Below are positions 15,510 through 22,315 of a stretch of 22,315 nt of DNA, in pieces (the stretch's first letter is position 1; the number at the start of each line of letters is the position of its first letter). The notes below the pieces were generated by a model that saw nothing but the letters and a program-made list of their open reading frames with translations, was not told the DNA's origin and searched no databases. The DNA comes from CAZESH01 sp964514665 (GTDB taxonomy: Bacteria; Bacillota; Bacilli; Paenibacillales; KCTC-25726): the NCBI GenBank assembly GCA_964514665.1, contig CAZESH010000039.1, forward strand, positions 1-22,315, read 5' to 3'. A program made the position numbers and the translations under genes.

Positions 15510-16700
15510 TTATCCAATTTCGCTCATGGGCTGTCTGCTGTGGTTGGTCTCGGATCCGCTGATGATCGCGTAAATGATCATGATCAGCACCATCAAGATG
15601 CTGAGCATGCCGATCAGCCAACCCATGCTGAGATGTTCGCCGAGCTTGCCGAACAAATAGGGAATAACCATGCCGCCGATTCCGCCGGCGGCAACCGCCA
15701 GACCGAATGAAGTTCCGGTGTGCTTGGAAGCAAACAGCATCCCCGCTTGAGATACGACCAGCGGCCAGATGCCGGAAAACCCCAGACCGATCAAAACAAA
15801 AAATAGTGTGGTCAGCGGCTGCGGCGGTGCGAAAAACTGGGCAATCAAACCGAGCATGGCGGTTAAGCAAAGCCCGCTGACCAAAATCCGGTTGGGAAAC
15901 TTGGAGGCAAGCGCGGAAGAGATCATGCGGCCGATGCTCATCGCCACCCACAGGATGCTGACCATGCCACCCGCCGCAGCAGAACTGTAGTTCAACTCCG
16001 TCTTTAAATACTGCGGCGTCCAGCCCCAAACCGAAATCTCGGCACCGACATAAATCGCTACCGCCGCGCACAGCAGCAGAAAATTGCGGTTGGACAAAAT
16101 GCTTGCAAAAGCGGCAAGTTCCAATCTGTCCTCGGCTTTGACCGGGGGATATTGATAACGGCTAATCCACAGCGCAGAGACCAGTGCCAGCACGCCGGAA
16201 GCTGCAAAAGCAAGCTGCCATGCCAAATCCGAGCCGGCGAGCCAGCCTGCGGATGCCGGTCCGATTACCGCTCCGATGCCGAAAAACACATGGGTGAAGG
16301 TGACCGCCCTTCCCTCCCGGCCGGGATTAATGTCGGCGACAAGCGCGCTGAGCGAGCTTTCCATAATCCCCCCAAAGCCTCCTACGGCAAAATACAGCGC
16401 CATGGACAGCGGAAACCAGGAGGACCAAGAAAAGAGCAGCAGAGCTGCGGCGAAGCCGAAGGATGACCAAACAATGATTTTCTTTTTGCCGATGCGATCG
16501 GACAAAATTCCTGCCAAGATGATGGCAATCGCAAAGCCTGCCGCCGAAAACGAGAATAATGAACCGGTATCCGCAACGCTCGACCCGAAGGTTGCGGACA
16601 TTTTATCCAGCAGCGGTCCTGTCATAGTCATCTGCAATCCGAATACGAGCACGCTGAAATTGATGGCGTATGTAAATGATTTTCTGCGAAACTTGTTCAT
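15510..16700 (-). CDS. MFS transporter, probably sugar or sugar-acid
   Basis: 396 residues with about twelve hydrophobic helices. The MFS loop motif appears as GILSDRIGKKKIIV, and GGIMESSLSALVADINPGREG is a second cytoplasmic-loop pattern close to that of fucose-permease-like and related carriers. The open frame runs 61 codons further upstream, but that part lies over the preceding gene; the ATG at 16700 (MNKFRRKS, then a helix) is the natural start, with AGGAG at a rather long distance. It follows the SMP-30 gene by 26 bp, suggesting uptake or release of the lactone or sugar acid made there. The exact substrate cannot be told. The last residues after the twelfth helix are polar. Confidence 0.88.
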   Translation of the reverse strand: MNKFRRKSFTYAINFSVLVFGLQMTMTGPLLDKMSATFGSSVADTGSLFSFSAAGFAIAIILAGILSDRIGKKKIIVWSSFGFAAALLLFSWSSWFPLSMALYFAVGGFGGIMESSLSALVADINPGREGRAVTFTHVFFGIGAVIGPASAGWLAGSDLAWQLAFAASGVLALVSALWISRYQYPPVKAEDRLELAAFASILSNRNFLLLCAAVAIYVGAEISVWGWTPQYLKTELNYSSAAAGGMVSILWVAMSIGRMISSALASKFPNRILVSGLCLTAMLGLIAQFFAPPQPLTTLFFVLIGLGFSGIWPLVVSQAGMLFASKHTGTSFGLAVAAGGIGGMVIPYLFGKLGEHLSMGWLIGMLSILMVLIMIIYAIISGSETNHSRQPMSEIG

Positions 16701-16726
16701 GCTAAAGCTGCCAACTCCTGTAGGGA

Positions 16727-17617
16727 TCAACCCTTGAATTTGTGTTCCGGAATTCCTCTTACGTTCATTTTCACCCGGTATAATCCGCCGGCATTCGGTT
16801 GATTTTTCATCTCTTCTTCGCTTAATCCGACACTCGCGGACGTAATATACAGCTCGTTCATCTGCGCTCCCGCGAAAATGCATGAGGTAACCCGGGCAAC
16901 GGGCAGCATCACCTGACCGATCCTTTCACCGGTATGCGGGTTCCATCTCGAGACTCTGTAGCCGTCCCACTGGGCGACCCAAAGCATGCCTTCTTCATCC
17001 ACCGTCATGCCGTCAGGCACACCTTCTCCTTCCGGGATTGCCGCTACGGTGCGTTTGTTGTCAAGCGCTCCTGTTTCCACATCAAAATCAAAGGCGACCA
17101 CCTGCCGGGTGGGAGAATCGTTATAATACATTGTGGTCCCATCAGGACTCCATCCGATGCCATTTGATATGCTGACAGGACTCAGCATGTTTCGGACGGA
17201 GAGATCGGTGCCCAAACAATAGAGCGAGCCTTGGTTATCCTTGCCGTGCAAAGACATCGTCCCTGCCCAAAAACGGCCGGCGGCATCGCATTTTCCATCA
17301 TTAAAGCGATTTTCGCCATTGTCCGCTTCCGGATCAACGATTAAAGTCAGCTTTCCGGTAGCCAAATCCAGCGCGTGAAGCCCGTTATCCAAAGCCACCA
17401 TCATTCCGCCGCTTTCACGAACAACGGCGGCGCCGATCAAACGCCCGACGCACAGCACGCTCTCCACACCGGATTCAGGCTCCAGCATATGCAAATTTTT
17501 TCCGACAATGTCCACCCAATACAGCATTTGCCGATCCTTATCCCATGTAGGACCTTCCCCCAATTCGGTTACCGCGACGTTCAGCAATTCAGGTTCTTCA
17601 TGCATGAAAGGTTTCAT
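16727..17617 (-). CDS. SMP-30/gluconolactonase/LRE family lactonase
   Basis: 296 residues, a complete six-bladed beta-propeller without signal peptide. The divalent-metal ligands of the family are present: E21 (LGEGPTWD), N152 (SISNGIGWSPDG) and D202 (GVPDGMTVD); the substrate loop NRFNDGKCD (103-111) and the block GRFWAGTMS (114-122) are also typical. Members hydrolyse sugar lactones such as glucono-, galactono- or arabinono-lactone to the acids in the cytoplasm. The ATG at 17617 has GGAGG about ten bases before. First gene of a two-gene unit with the MFS transporter. No operator of the AACAACGTTGTT type was found in the 200 bp upstream, which hold a possible TACAAT box at 17659-17654 and the terminator of the next operon. 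Confidence 0.93.
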   Translation of the reverse strand: MKPFMHEEPELLNVAVTELGEGPTWDKDRQMLYWVDIVGKNLHMLEPESGVESVLCVGRLIGAAVVRESGGMMVALDNGLHALDLATGKLTLIVDPEADNGENRFNDGKCDAAGRFWAGTMSLHGKDNQGSLYCLGTDLSVRNMLSPVSISNGIGWSPDGTTMYYNDSPTRQVVAFDFDVETGALDNKRTVAAIPEGEGVPDGMTVDEEGMLWVAQWDGYRVSRWNPHTGERIGQVMLPVARVTSCIFAGAQMNELYITSASVGLSEEEMKNQPNAGGLYRVKMNVRGIPEHKFKG

Positions 17618-17702
17618 TTCCTGCTTTCCTCCAATTCCCGTAAGCTTGCTTTCATTGTACTTGATGCTTTCTCCCGTGAGAATATCCCAATTTGCATTTC
17701 AT

Positions 17703-17735
17703 AAAAAAAACCACCGAACGTAGATTCCTATCCGG
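17703..17735 (-). terminator. Probable terminator of the redox operon
   Basis: On the minus strand CCGGAT / GTTCGG (a six-pair stem with wobble pairs, weak in the middle) is followed by TGG and eight T. It lies about 80 bp past the stop of the ferric-reductase-like gene. The T run is convincing, the stem modest. Confidence 0.5.
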
Positions 17736-17817
17736 CACAAAAAAAGGCTGCTTTGTGTATGAAGCCGACACAATGCAGGACCTTCGACAACGCTTTATCT
17801 TATTTCCAGCCATTTGC

Positions 17818-18429
17818 TTACCGTTTGCGCTGTACCGCCGTACTGTTCCGGCTGCTGCTGCGGTTCGCCGGAGCCGCAGTCTGGCCTTCCGAAGCAAAGG
17901 CTCGATTGATCGAACGCAGTATGACCAGCAGCAGCACAAACAGAAATGTGAATAAATACATATACCGCACGTTGCTGTCGGAGCTGTCCGTTCCTAGAAA
18001 AAGACCGTGAATCAAGGCGAGAATAAAGATCGGATAAGACAACAAATGAATCCGGAACCAGACCGCCTTTTTCAATTTATTTCGGATATCGGAGGTGAAA
18101 ATAAGCAAAAGCATGCCGTAAGCGGCCAACGTGCCGATCCCGTTCAAAAATGGCGAGTTTGCGGCATGAAAGGGAATCAGGATTTCCTTCCATGTAAAAG
18201 GCATGAAGGTGTCGATTACCAACACGATAGCATGGAGCAGGGCAAACAGCGTCCCCGAATTTGTGCAAAACGTGTGGATTTTAAAAAGACGGGCTTTCGT
18301 TCTCCCCTTCCAACCGGGAAAACCGTAAATCATGCCGAGGGAAATCCCCGCAAACAGCAAAAGATAAGAAATCATGCCGAAAAGGCGAACCATATTCCAT
18401 GTCGGCAAATGAATCAGAAATTGCACCAT
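17818..18429 (-). CDS. Ferric-reductase-like heme b membrane protein
   Basis: 203 residues with about five to six helices and the features of a ferric reductase transmembrane domain (the fold shared with MsrQ/YedZ). Four histidines in two pairs, H52/H66 and H128/H141, sit in helices at spacings expected for two stacked b hemes. There is no NADPH- or flavin-binding reductase domain, so electrons must come from a partner. The tail after residue 175 is polar and basic. The start ATG is six bases after the stop of ApbE, with its GGAG site inside the end of that gene, so both are made together. The neighbour ApbE suggests a flavinylated partner protein, which is not in the window. Role in iron reduction or in repair of oxidised proteins is open. 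Confidence 0.82.
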   Translation of the reverse strand: MVQFLIHLPTWNMVRLFGMISYLLLFAGISLGMIYGFPGWKGRTKARLFKIHTFCTNSGTLFALLHAIVLVIDTFMPFTWKEILIPFHAANSPFLNGIGTLAAYGMLLLIFTSDIRNKLKKAVWFRIHLLSYPIFILALIHGLFLGTDSSDSNVRYMYLFTFLFVLLLVILRSINRAFASEGQTAAPANRSSSRNSTAVQRKR

Positions 18430-18435
18430 GATGCT

Positions 18436-19425
18436 TCACTCCAAGTCTGGACTATGCGGAAAGCTTACAGGTTCGATGATCCGATCGGCGGCGAGTCCTC
18501 CCCACTTGACGGCAAGCGAATCCTTGTTCCCGCAAAAAATAACCTTTCGGTCTTTCGTAAACAGCACGGCTTCATAACCGGCCGTATATCTCTGCAAGCG
18601 CTCGATACCGTCCTCGCTTCCCGTTATGCAGATTACCTTGGCCCAGATTTCGCATTCCAGGACATCCGCTCCGCTTACCGTGCATTGGACGACATCGCTT
18701 TGGCTTGGTTTCATCGTTCTGGGATCAATCAAATGATGCATCGCGCCGCGCTCGGTTTGCCATTGCCTGCCCAGCGTGCTTGAAGTTGCAGCGGATCCTT
18801 TATAGAGCGACAACAGGCCGATCTCCTCATCCTGCCGCCACGGATGCTCAATGCCTACCGTCCAGGGCCCGCTTTCACCTGCTCCTCCCCACACGGCCAA
18901 GTCACCTCCGGCATTGACAATGCCCCGCGTTATGTGCCTGTTATGCTGCAGCCATTCGCTGATTCGTCGTACGGACCAGCCCTTCACGATCCCGCCGAGA
19001 TCCATCTTGGCCCCCGATGGAAGCCGGACCGATTTCATCACGGCGTCGATAAAGATCGGCTCATCAATCCCGGCTTGCGGCCCATCTTCCACAGACACAT
19101 CGGCTCTCTCCCCGTTCAGACGCTCGAAGGATTCGCGGTACCCGGCCTGCTGAAGCGCATTTAGCAAAAAAATGTTGAAAACACCATCGGTTTTAGCCCG
19201 GTACTGCTCGGCAAGCAGCAAAACTTCCAGCATCGGTTCCGATACCAAACAAAGCTTGCCGGAAGTAAGGTTTAATTTCGAGCACTCGCTATCCGGCAAA
19301 AACCGGCTGAAGGTTTGCTCCACCTTATGAAACCAGTTGTATATCGATTTGTATTCATGGTGATTGTCTTCGTCAGAACCATAAAGTACCGCTTCTATAT
19401 TCGTGTTCATGGCCCGGAATCTCAT
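18436..19425 (-). CDS. apbE: FAD:protein FMN transferase (ApbE family)
   Basis: 329 residues. ApbE attaches FMN from FAD covalently to Thr/Ser of target flavoproteins, using magnesium. Family blocks are present: AMNTNIEAVLYG at 5-16 in place of the usual MGT start, MDLGGIVKGW at 141-150, NAGGDLAVWG at 171-180 and HHLIDPRT at 230-237, with the C-terminal metal-site region around VSGADVLECE. No clear signal peptide or lipobox is seen, so it may work in the cytoplasm. The ATG at 19425 has GGAG at a spacing of about eight. It sits between a small membrane protein and a heme membrane protein. Neither neighbour shows the usual flavinylation sequence (S/T-G-A-S/T), so the acceptor is probably encoded elsewhere. 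Confidence 0.92.
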   Translation of the reverse strand: MRFRAMNTNIEAVLYGSDEDNHHEYKSIYNWFHKVEQTFSRFLPDSECSKLNLTSGKLCLVSEPMLEVLLLAEQYRAKTDGVFNIFLLNALQQAGYRESFERLNGERADVSVEDGPQAGIDEPIFIDAVMKSVRLPSGAKMDLGGIVKGWSVRRISEWLQHNRHITRGIVNAGGDLAVWGGAGESGPWTVGIEHPWRQDEEIGLLSLYKGSAATSSTLGRQWQTERGAMHHLIDPRTMKPSQSDVVQCTVSGADVLECEIWAKVICITGSEDGIERLQRYTAGYEAVLFTKDRKVIFCGNKDSLAVKWGGLAADRIIEPVSFPHSPDLE

Positions 19426-19454
19426 AGGGATCTACTCCATTGCATCGGCCTGTT

Positions 19455-19793
19455 CTAGGAACGGCTCGTTCTCGTATGCGATCTGAAACTTCTTTGATGG
19501 CGATCCTGAAAAACGGGAGGCTGCGATTGGATGCTGTTGTCCCCGTTGTTCCAATCCCACTCTCCGCCGTCGTCACCGTAATTATTCGTGCTCCCGTCAT
19601 CGCTTAGAAGCCATTGATCGACAACGGGGTCCTGCTGGGCAGACATTTGATTGGAAGCCGTCGTTTTTTTGGCATTTAATGCTGCGGCGTGCGCCTGTGC
19701 AAAATCCGGGCTGGTTTTGACGGTGTTGAACAGCGCAGCAACTGCAATCGCGCCTCCTACTCCGAATTTCCATTTCGTCCACTTGTTGCTCAT
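19455..19793 (-). CDS. Small single-span membrane or exported protein, unknown function
   Basis: 112 residues from the ATG at 19793, which has AAGGAG upstream; the open frame extends eleven codons further, but into the leader. A basic N-terminus (MSNKWTKWKFG) and a hydrophobic segment at about 11-24 (GVGGAIAVAALF) suggest a membrane anchor or uncleaved signal. The rest is low in hydrophobics: Ala-rich to residue 50, an acidic Asp/Gly/Asn/Trp stretch at 65-86, and an Arg/Ser-rich tail. No cysteine, heme-binding CxxCH or FMN attachment motif is present. First gene of the operon with ApbE and the heme membrane protein, so it is likely a small subunit or electron-chain partner. Its leader is the structured repeat at 19820-19939. 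I do not recognise the family. Confidence 0.7.
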   Translation of the reverse strand: MSNKWTKWKFGVGGAIAVAALFNTVKTSPDFAQAHAAALNAKKTTASNQMSAQQDPVVDQWLLSDDGSTNNYGDDGGEWDWNNGDNSIQSQPPVFQDRHQRSFRSHTRTSRS

Positions 19794-19819
19794 AATTCCC
19801 CGTCTCCTTTCCGGCTTTT

Positions 19820-19939
19820 TTACCACATAAGAATTTATAAGTTTTCGAGAATCGAAAATTACAAATTCTTATTGGCGATAAAACCTGCATCTAAACGCGG
19901 TCGCTCCTCTAGGGGAGGCCTCGATAGGGGTTTTCTCAT
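19820..19939 (-). repeat. Structured repeat element, copy 2, in the leader of the redox operon
   Basis: Read on the minus strand it starts ATGAGAAAACCCC and ends TGTGGTAA, only about ten bases before the AAGGAG site of the small protein gene. The outer stem AAAACC/GGTTTT and the invariant GAGCGACCGCG and TATCGCCAA match copy 1. The second stem is ATAAGAATTT with AAATTCTTAT and its inner hairpin TTTTCGA-ttc-TCGAAAA, both different in sequence from the other copies yet fully paired. The position next to the ribosome site would suit a cis-acting regulatory RNA. Between 19940 and 20047 I see nothing further. Confidence 0.8.
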
Positions 19940-20047
19940 TAAATTAAAACAAACCGAAATTTGAAAACAATTTGAATTACCTTAAATTCAGATTAATTTT
20001 TGCTGAACAGCATGTGCCGTCTGCGATTTCAGATCAGTATCTCCATT

Positions 20048-21289
20048 TCAGGAGGCGGGAAGGACGATTTGAATCGTGGTGCCGACACCTTGAATGCTGC
20101 GGGCAGATATCGATCCGTGATGGGCTTCGACAATCCATTTGGCAATCGACAGACCCAATCCGGTCCCGCCTTGTGTGCGGTTTCTTGCTTTATCCGCGCG
20201 ATAGAAGCGATCGAAAATAAATGGCAAATCCTCGGAAGAAATCCCGATGCCCGTATCGGAAACCTCGATTGTAACATGGCTTCCGGCTGCCGTGCAATTT
20301 AGCGTAATAGTGCCTTCCGTGGAATATTTCAATGCGTTATCGAGTAAAATGACGAGCATTTGATGAAGACGATCTCTGTCTCCCCACACCGAGAGCGCCG
20401 CAGATTCACTGAATTCCGTTTGGATCGCGATGTTCTTGAGTCCAGCCGCATCGTGAAATTCGGCGGCAATATTTCTCAGCAGCTGATCCAATCTGACCGG
20501 TTCTCTGACAATCTCCAATTGATTGGAGTCGGATCTTGCCAGCGTAAGAAGATCCGCCACCAATTTGCCGATCCGTTTTGTTTCATCTATCATTACGGCA
20601 ATTTTGCGGCTTTCCTGCTCGATTGTATGATCCGGATGGCGGAACAACCGCTCCAAATTAATCTGCAGCACAGCCAGCGGGGTTCTTAATTCATGGGATG
20701 CGTCGGACACGAACCGCTGCTGTTTGTCCCACGCCCTGCGGATCGGAATGAGCGACCTGTTGGCCAGGAATAATCCGGCCAACAATGCAATGCCGAAGCT
20801 GCTGATCACCCCGATGACAATAATCAACAGCAAATTGTGCAGCACTTTTTTGCCGGGTTCCAGATCATAAACCATCTGCAGCGTTGCCGGCGGAATTCCT
20901 GAAAAGTTTACGCTCTCGGTAAGAATCCGATAATCATGGCCGTGAAAGCGCATGGTTTTCAAACGCGAATCACCGTCCAAAAGCAGCAGACGCATATCCG
21001 TCAAATCCTGGGGTTGAAAGAAACCAGAGGGAACCTGCCGGACGAAATCGCCTTGATTATCCCACAGCACATACGTCATGGAATGAAAATGACGCTCTTC
21101 ATCCGCATGAAGCATGTCGCGTATGCGATCAATGTCAAAGCCGGACCAGGCATCTTCCAGCGTTTTGTCCGCCTCTTGGTACATTCTGTGCTGCGTATAC
21201 GCATACATGGAGGCACCGAATGTGATAATCAGGATAAACACCGTCAAGGCATTTAACAGCGCAAGCCGCAGCAAGGTACGCTTAAACAT
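20048..21289 (-). CDS. Sensor histidine kinase
   Basis: 413 residues. Helix one at about 8-30, an extracytoplasmic domain of about 115 residues, helix two at about 150-176, a short linker, then the H-box FVSDASHELRTPL with phospho-accepting H199, the N-box LLDNALKYS (N318), the G1 box DTGIGI and the G2 box GGTGLGLSIAKWIVEAHHG. It is thus a complete EnvZ-class kinase of the type paired with OmpR regulators. Its ATG lies inside the end of the response regulator gene (ATGTTTAA, eight shared bases), so the two are translationally coupled. The signal is unknown; the outer domain has no motif I recognise. The redox operon lies downstream on the same strand, about 250 bp away, and is a possible target. 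Confidence 0.95.
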   Translation of the reverse strand: MFKRTLLRLALLNALTVFILIITFGASMYAYTQHRMYQEADKTLEDAWSGFDIDRIRDMLHADEERHFHSMTYVLWDNQGDFVRQVPSGFFQPQDLTDMRLLLLDGDSRLKTMRFHGHDYRILTESVNFSGIPPATLQMVYDLEPGKKVLHNLLLIIVIGVISSFGIALLAGLFLANRSLIPIRRAWDKQQRFVSDASHELRTPLAVLQINLERLFRHPDHTIEQESRKIAVMIDETKRIGKLVADLLTLARSDSNQLEIVREPVRLDQLLRNIAAEFHDAAGLKNIAIQTEFSESAALSVWGDRDRLHQMLVILLDNALKYSTEGTITLNCTAAGSHVTIEVSDTGIGISSEDLPFIFDRFYRADKARNRTQGGTGLGLSIAKWIVEAHHGSISARSIQGVGTTIQIVLPAS

Positions 21290-21968
21290 GTTCCGCGCTC
21301 ACCTTCACCATGTATCCGACTCCGCGCACGGTGCGGATGAATTCTTCGCAGCCGCAGGCGCTTAATTTTTTGCGCAAATAATGAATATACAAGTCTACCG
21401 CTGTTTCATTCGCTTCCGAATCGAAGCCCCAGATGCGATTGAATATTTGTTCCCGGCGCAAAATTTGCTCCTTGTTTTGTACCAAATACGACAACAGCTC
21501 ATATTCCTTTGAAGTCAATCCGAGCGGCCGGCCGTTGCAGGTGGCGTCATATTCGTTGGCAGGAAAAGCGATCGCGCCGTATTTAAGCTCTCCTTCCGTC
21601 GTGAGACCTTTGCTTCTGCGCAAAAGCGCGCGGATCCGGGCCAAAAGCTCATCGATGGCAAATGGTTTGACCAAATAATCGTCCGCTCCCGCATCCAATC
21701 CGTTCACCCTTGCCTCGACAGAGTCCTTCGCAGTCAAGAATAGCGTAGGCGTACTGTTTCCCGAAGCCCGCAGCTTGCGAATCAGCGAAATGCCGTCCAT
21801 TTCCGGCAGCATGATGTCGAGCACAATCAAATCATAGATGCCATGTTCCGCCAGCAGGAGGCCCTCCCTGCCGTTTTCCGCCCGATCGACTTCATACTGC
21901 TCATCCTCCAGCACGGACGCAATGGCCTCAAGCAAATGGACATCGTCCTCCACAATCAAAAACCGCAT
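21282..21968 (-). CDS. OmpR/PhoB-family response regulator
   Basis: 228 residues from the ATG at 21968 (MRFLIVEDD). The receiver has the acidic pair E7/D8-D9, the phospho-acceptor D51 in LIVLDIMLPEMDG, and the conserved K in LTAKDS; the switch region DYLVKPF follows. The winged-helix domain covers about 128-225, with YELLSYLVQN and the recognition-helix region NETAVDLYIHYLRKKL, and ends RTVRGVGYM. The frame is open 16 codons further upstream (22016), but the promoter at 22017-22045 would start RNA at about 22010, so that start is excluded; GGGTGAT serves as the ribosome site, rather close. First gene of the two-gene unit with the kinase. Confidence 0.93.
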   Translation of the reverse strand: MRFLIVEDDVHLLEAIASVLEDEQYEVDRAENGREGLLLAEHGIYDLIVLDIMLPEMDGISLIRKLRASGNSTPTLFLTAKDSVEARVNGLDAGADDYLVKPFAIDELLARIRALLRRSKGLTTEGELKYGAIAFPANEYDATCNGRPLGLTSKEYELLSYLVQNKEQILRREQIFNRIWGFDSEANETAVDLYIHYLRKKLSACGCEEFIRTVRGVGYMVKVSAEHV

Positions 21969-22016
21969 AGCATCACCCGTTATCATATTTCCAAAAAAAC
22001 CTTCTTCATCTATCAT

Positions 22017-22045
22017 AAAATATTTTTCAAATTAAAGCACGACAA
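22017..22045 (-). promoter_or_regulatory. Candidate promoter of the two-component genes
   Basis: On the minus strand TTGTCG (22045-22040), a 17-bp spacer, then TATTTT (22022-22017). It fits the start chosen at 21968 with a leader of about 40 bases. An overlapping TATGAT is another possible -10 box. The rest of 22046-22140 holds nothing I can name. Confidence 0.45.
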
Positions 22046-22140
22046 CATTGGAATTGGATTGGAGGGAGATTTCAATTTGGGGTGAGGATGCTTTTGGAAC
22101 TTAAGGGAGGTTCGATTGCTTTCCGCATGGATGCGTGATT

Positions 22141-22185
22141 GACCAGTCCAGACCTGAGAGACCAAGAACCATCGAAGCATATGCT
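22141..22185 (+). repeat. Dispersed repeat module shared with the palindrome at 5.75 kb
   Basis: The run GACCTGAGAGACCAAGAACC followed by ATCGAAGCATATGCT matches 5745-5765 in direct orientation and, together with the preceding CCAGTCC, matches 5787-5831 in inverted orientation. Here only one arm exists, and it abuts copy 3 of the structured repeat. Confidence 0.7.
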
Positions 22186-22187
22186 AT

Positions 22188-22306
22188 ATGAGAAAAACTC
22201 CTATCGGAGTCCTTTCAGGATGAGCGACCGCGGTCAGCGGTTGTTTTTATCGCCAATCAGAAAGATCGTTTTCAATCATGAAAACTTATACTTTCTGATG
22301 TGGTAA
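22188..22306 (+). repeat. Structured repeat element, copy 3
   Basis: It starts ATGAGAAAAAC and ends TGTGGTAA. The outer stem is AAAAAC (22193-22198) with GTTTTT (22243-22248), where the other copies have AAAACC/GGTTTT. Inside are CTCC-TATC-GGAG, TCCT-ttc-AGGA and CCGC-GGTCA-GCGG hairpins around the invariant GAGCGACCGCG. The second stem TCAGAAAG (22257-22264) pairs with CTTTCTGA (22291-22298) and holds the hairpin GTTTTCA-atca-TGAAAAC. As with copy 2, a gene may follow directly; it would be outside the window. Confidence 0.8.
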
Positions 22307-22315
22307 GCGAAGATC

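Noticed and set aside
15406..16071. 221-codon open frame shifted against the MFS gene
   Set aside because: Composition rich in His/Arg/Cys without domain, completely inside the MFS gene in another frame; shadow.
1..22315. CRISPR array, tRNA, rRNA, integrase or transposase genes
   Set aside because: Looked for on both strands; no regularly spaced repeats, no cloverleaf-like sequence and no transposase motif seen.

Overview
The window reads as chromosomal DNA of a soil- or plant-associated Gram-positive Bacillota bacterium, most likely Paenibacillaceae. The reasons are LplA/LplB/YtcP-type sugar uptake genes, a large membrane-spanning AraC-type regulator, a lipoprotein signal with a Gram-positive style lipobox, strong GGAGG ribosome binding sites and moderate GC. 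No tRNA, rRNA, CRISPR array, phage or intact transposase gene was seen.

Left part (1-9223): a pectin / galacturonan uptake and breakdown locus. It opens with the 3' end of a LacI-family regulator on the + strand. Facing it is a minus-strand gene train: two paralogous solute-binding proteins, a terminator-like hairpin within a long palindromic repeat, two ABC permeases, an alpha-barrel (toroid) protein of unknown function, a decayed MFS transporter, a KdgF-like cupin and a GH105 unsaturated uronyl hydrolase. Imported unsaturated oligouronides would be cut by GH105 and the released unsaturated uronate opened by the cupin.

Middle (9224-15300): a divergent control region with a perfect LacI-type palindrome, then a 770-aa transmembrane AraC regulator, a ketopantoate-reductase-like protein that converges on it, a broken SBF-type symporter, a strong terminator, a cytoplasmic PL2 pectate lyase, and the C-terminal remnant of a sugar-nucleotide-type epimerase/dehydrogenase. 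The remnant and PL2 lie behind a promoter whose start region carries the same LacI-type palindrome, so one LacI protein (perhaps the one at position 1) probably controls both blocks.

Right part (15301-22315): an MFS transporter with an SMP-30/gluconolactonase; a three-gene redox operon (small membrane protein, ApbE FMN transferase, ferric-reductase-like heme membrane protein); and an OmpR/histidine kinase pair. Scattered here are three copies of a ~120-nt element whose stems change sequence while keeping pairing. One copy is the immediate 5' leader of the redox operon. I do not recognise this element and consider it the most interesting item. Three genes are visibly broken (MFS, SBF symporter, epimerase), so the region has been eroding.
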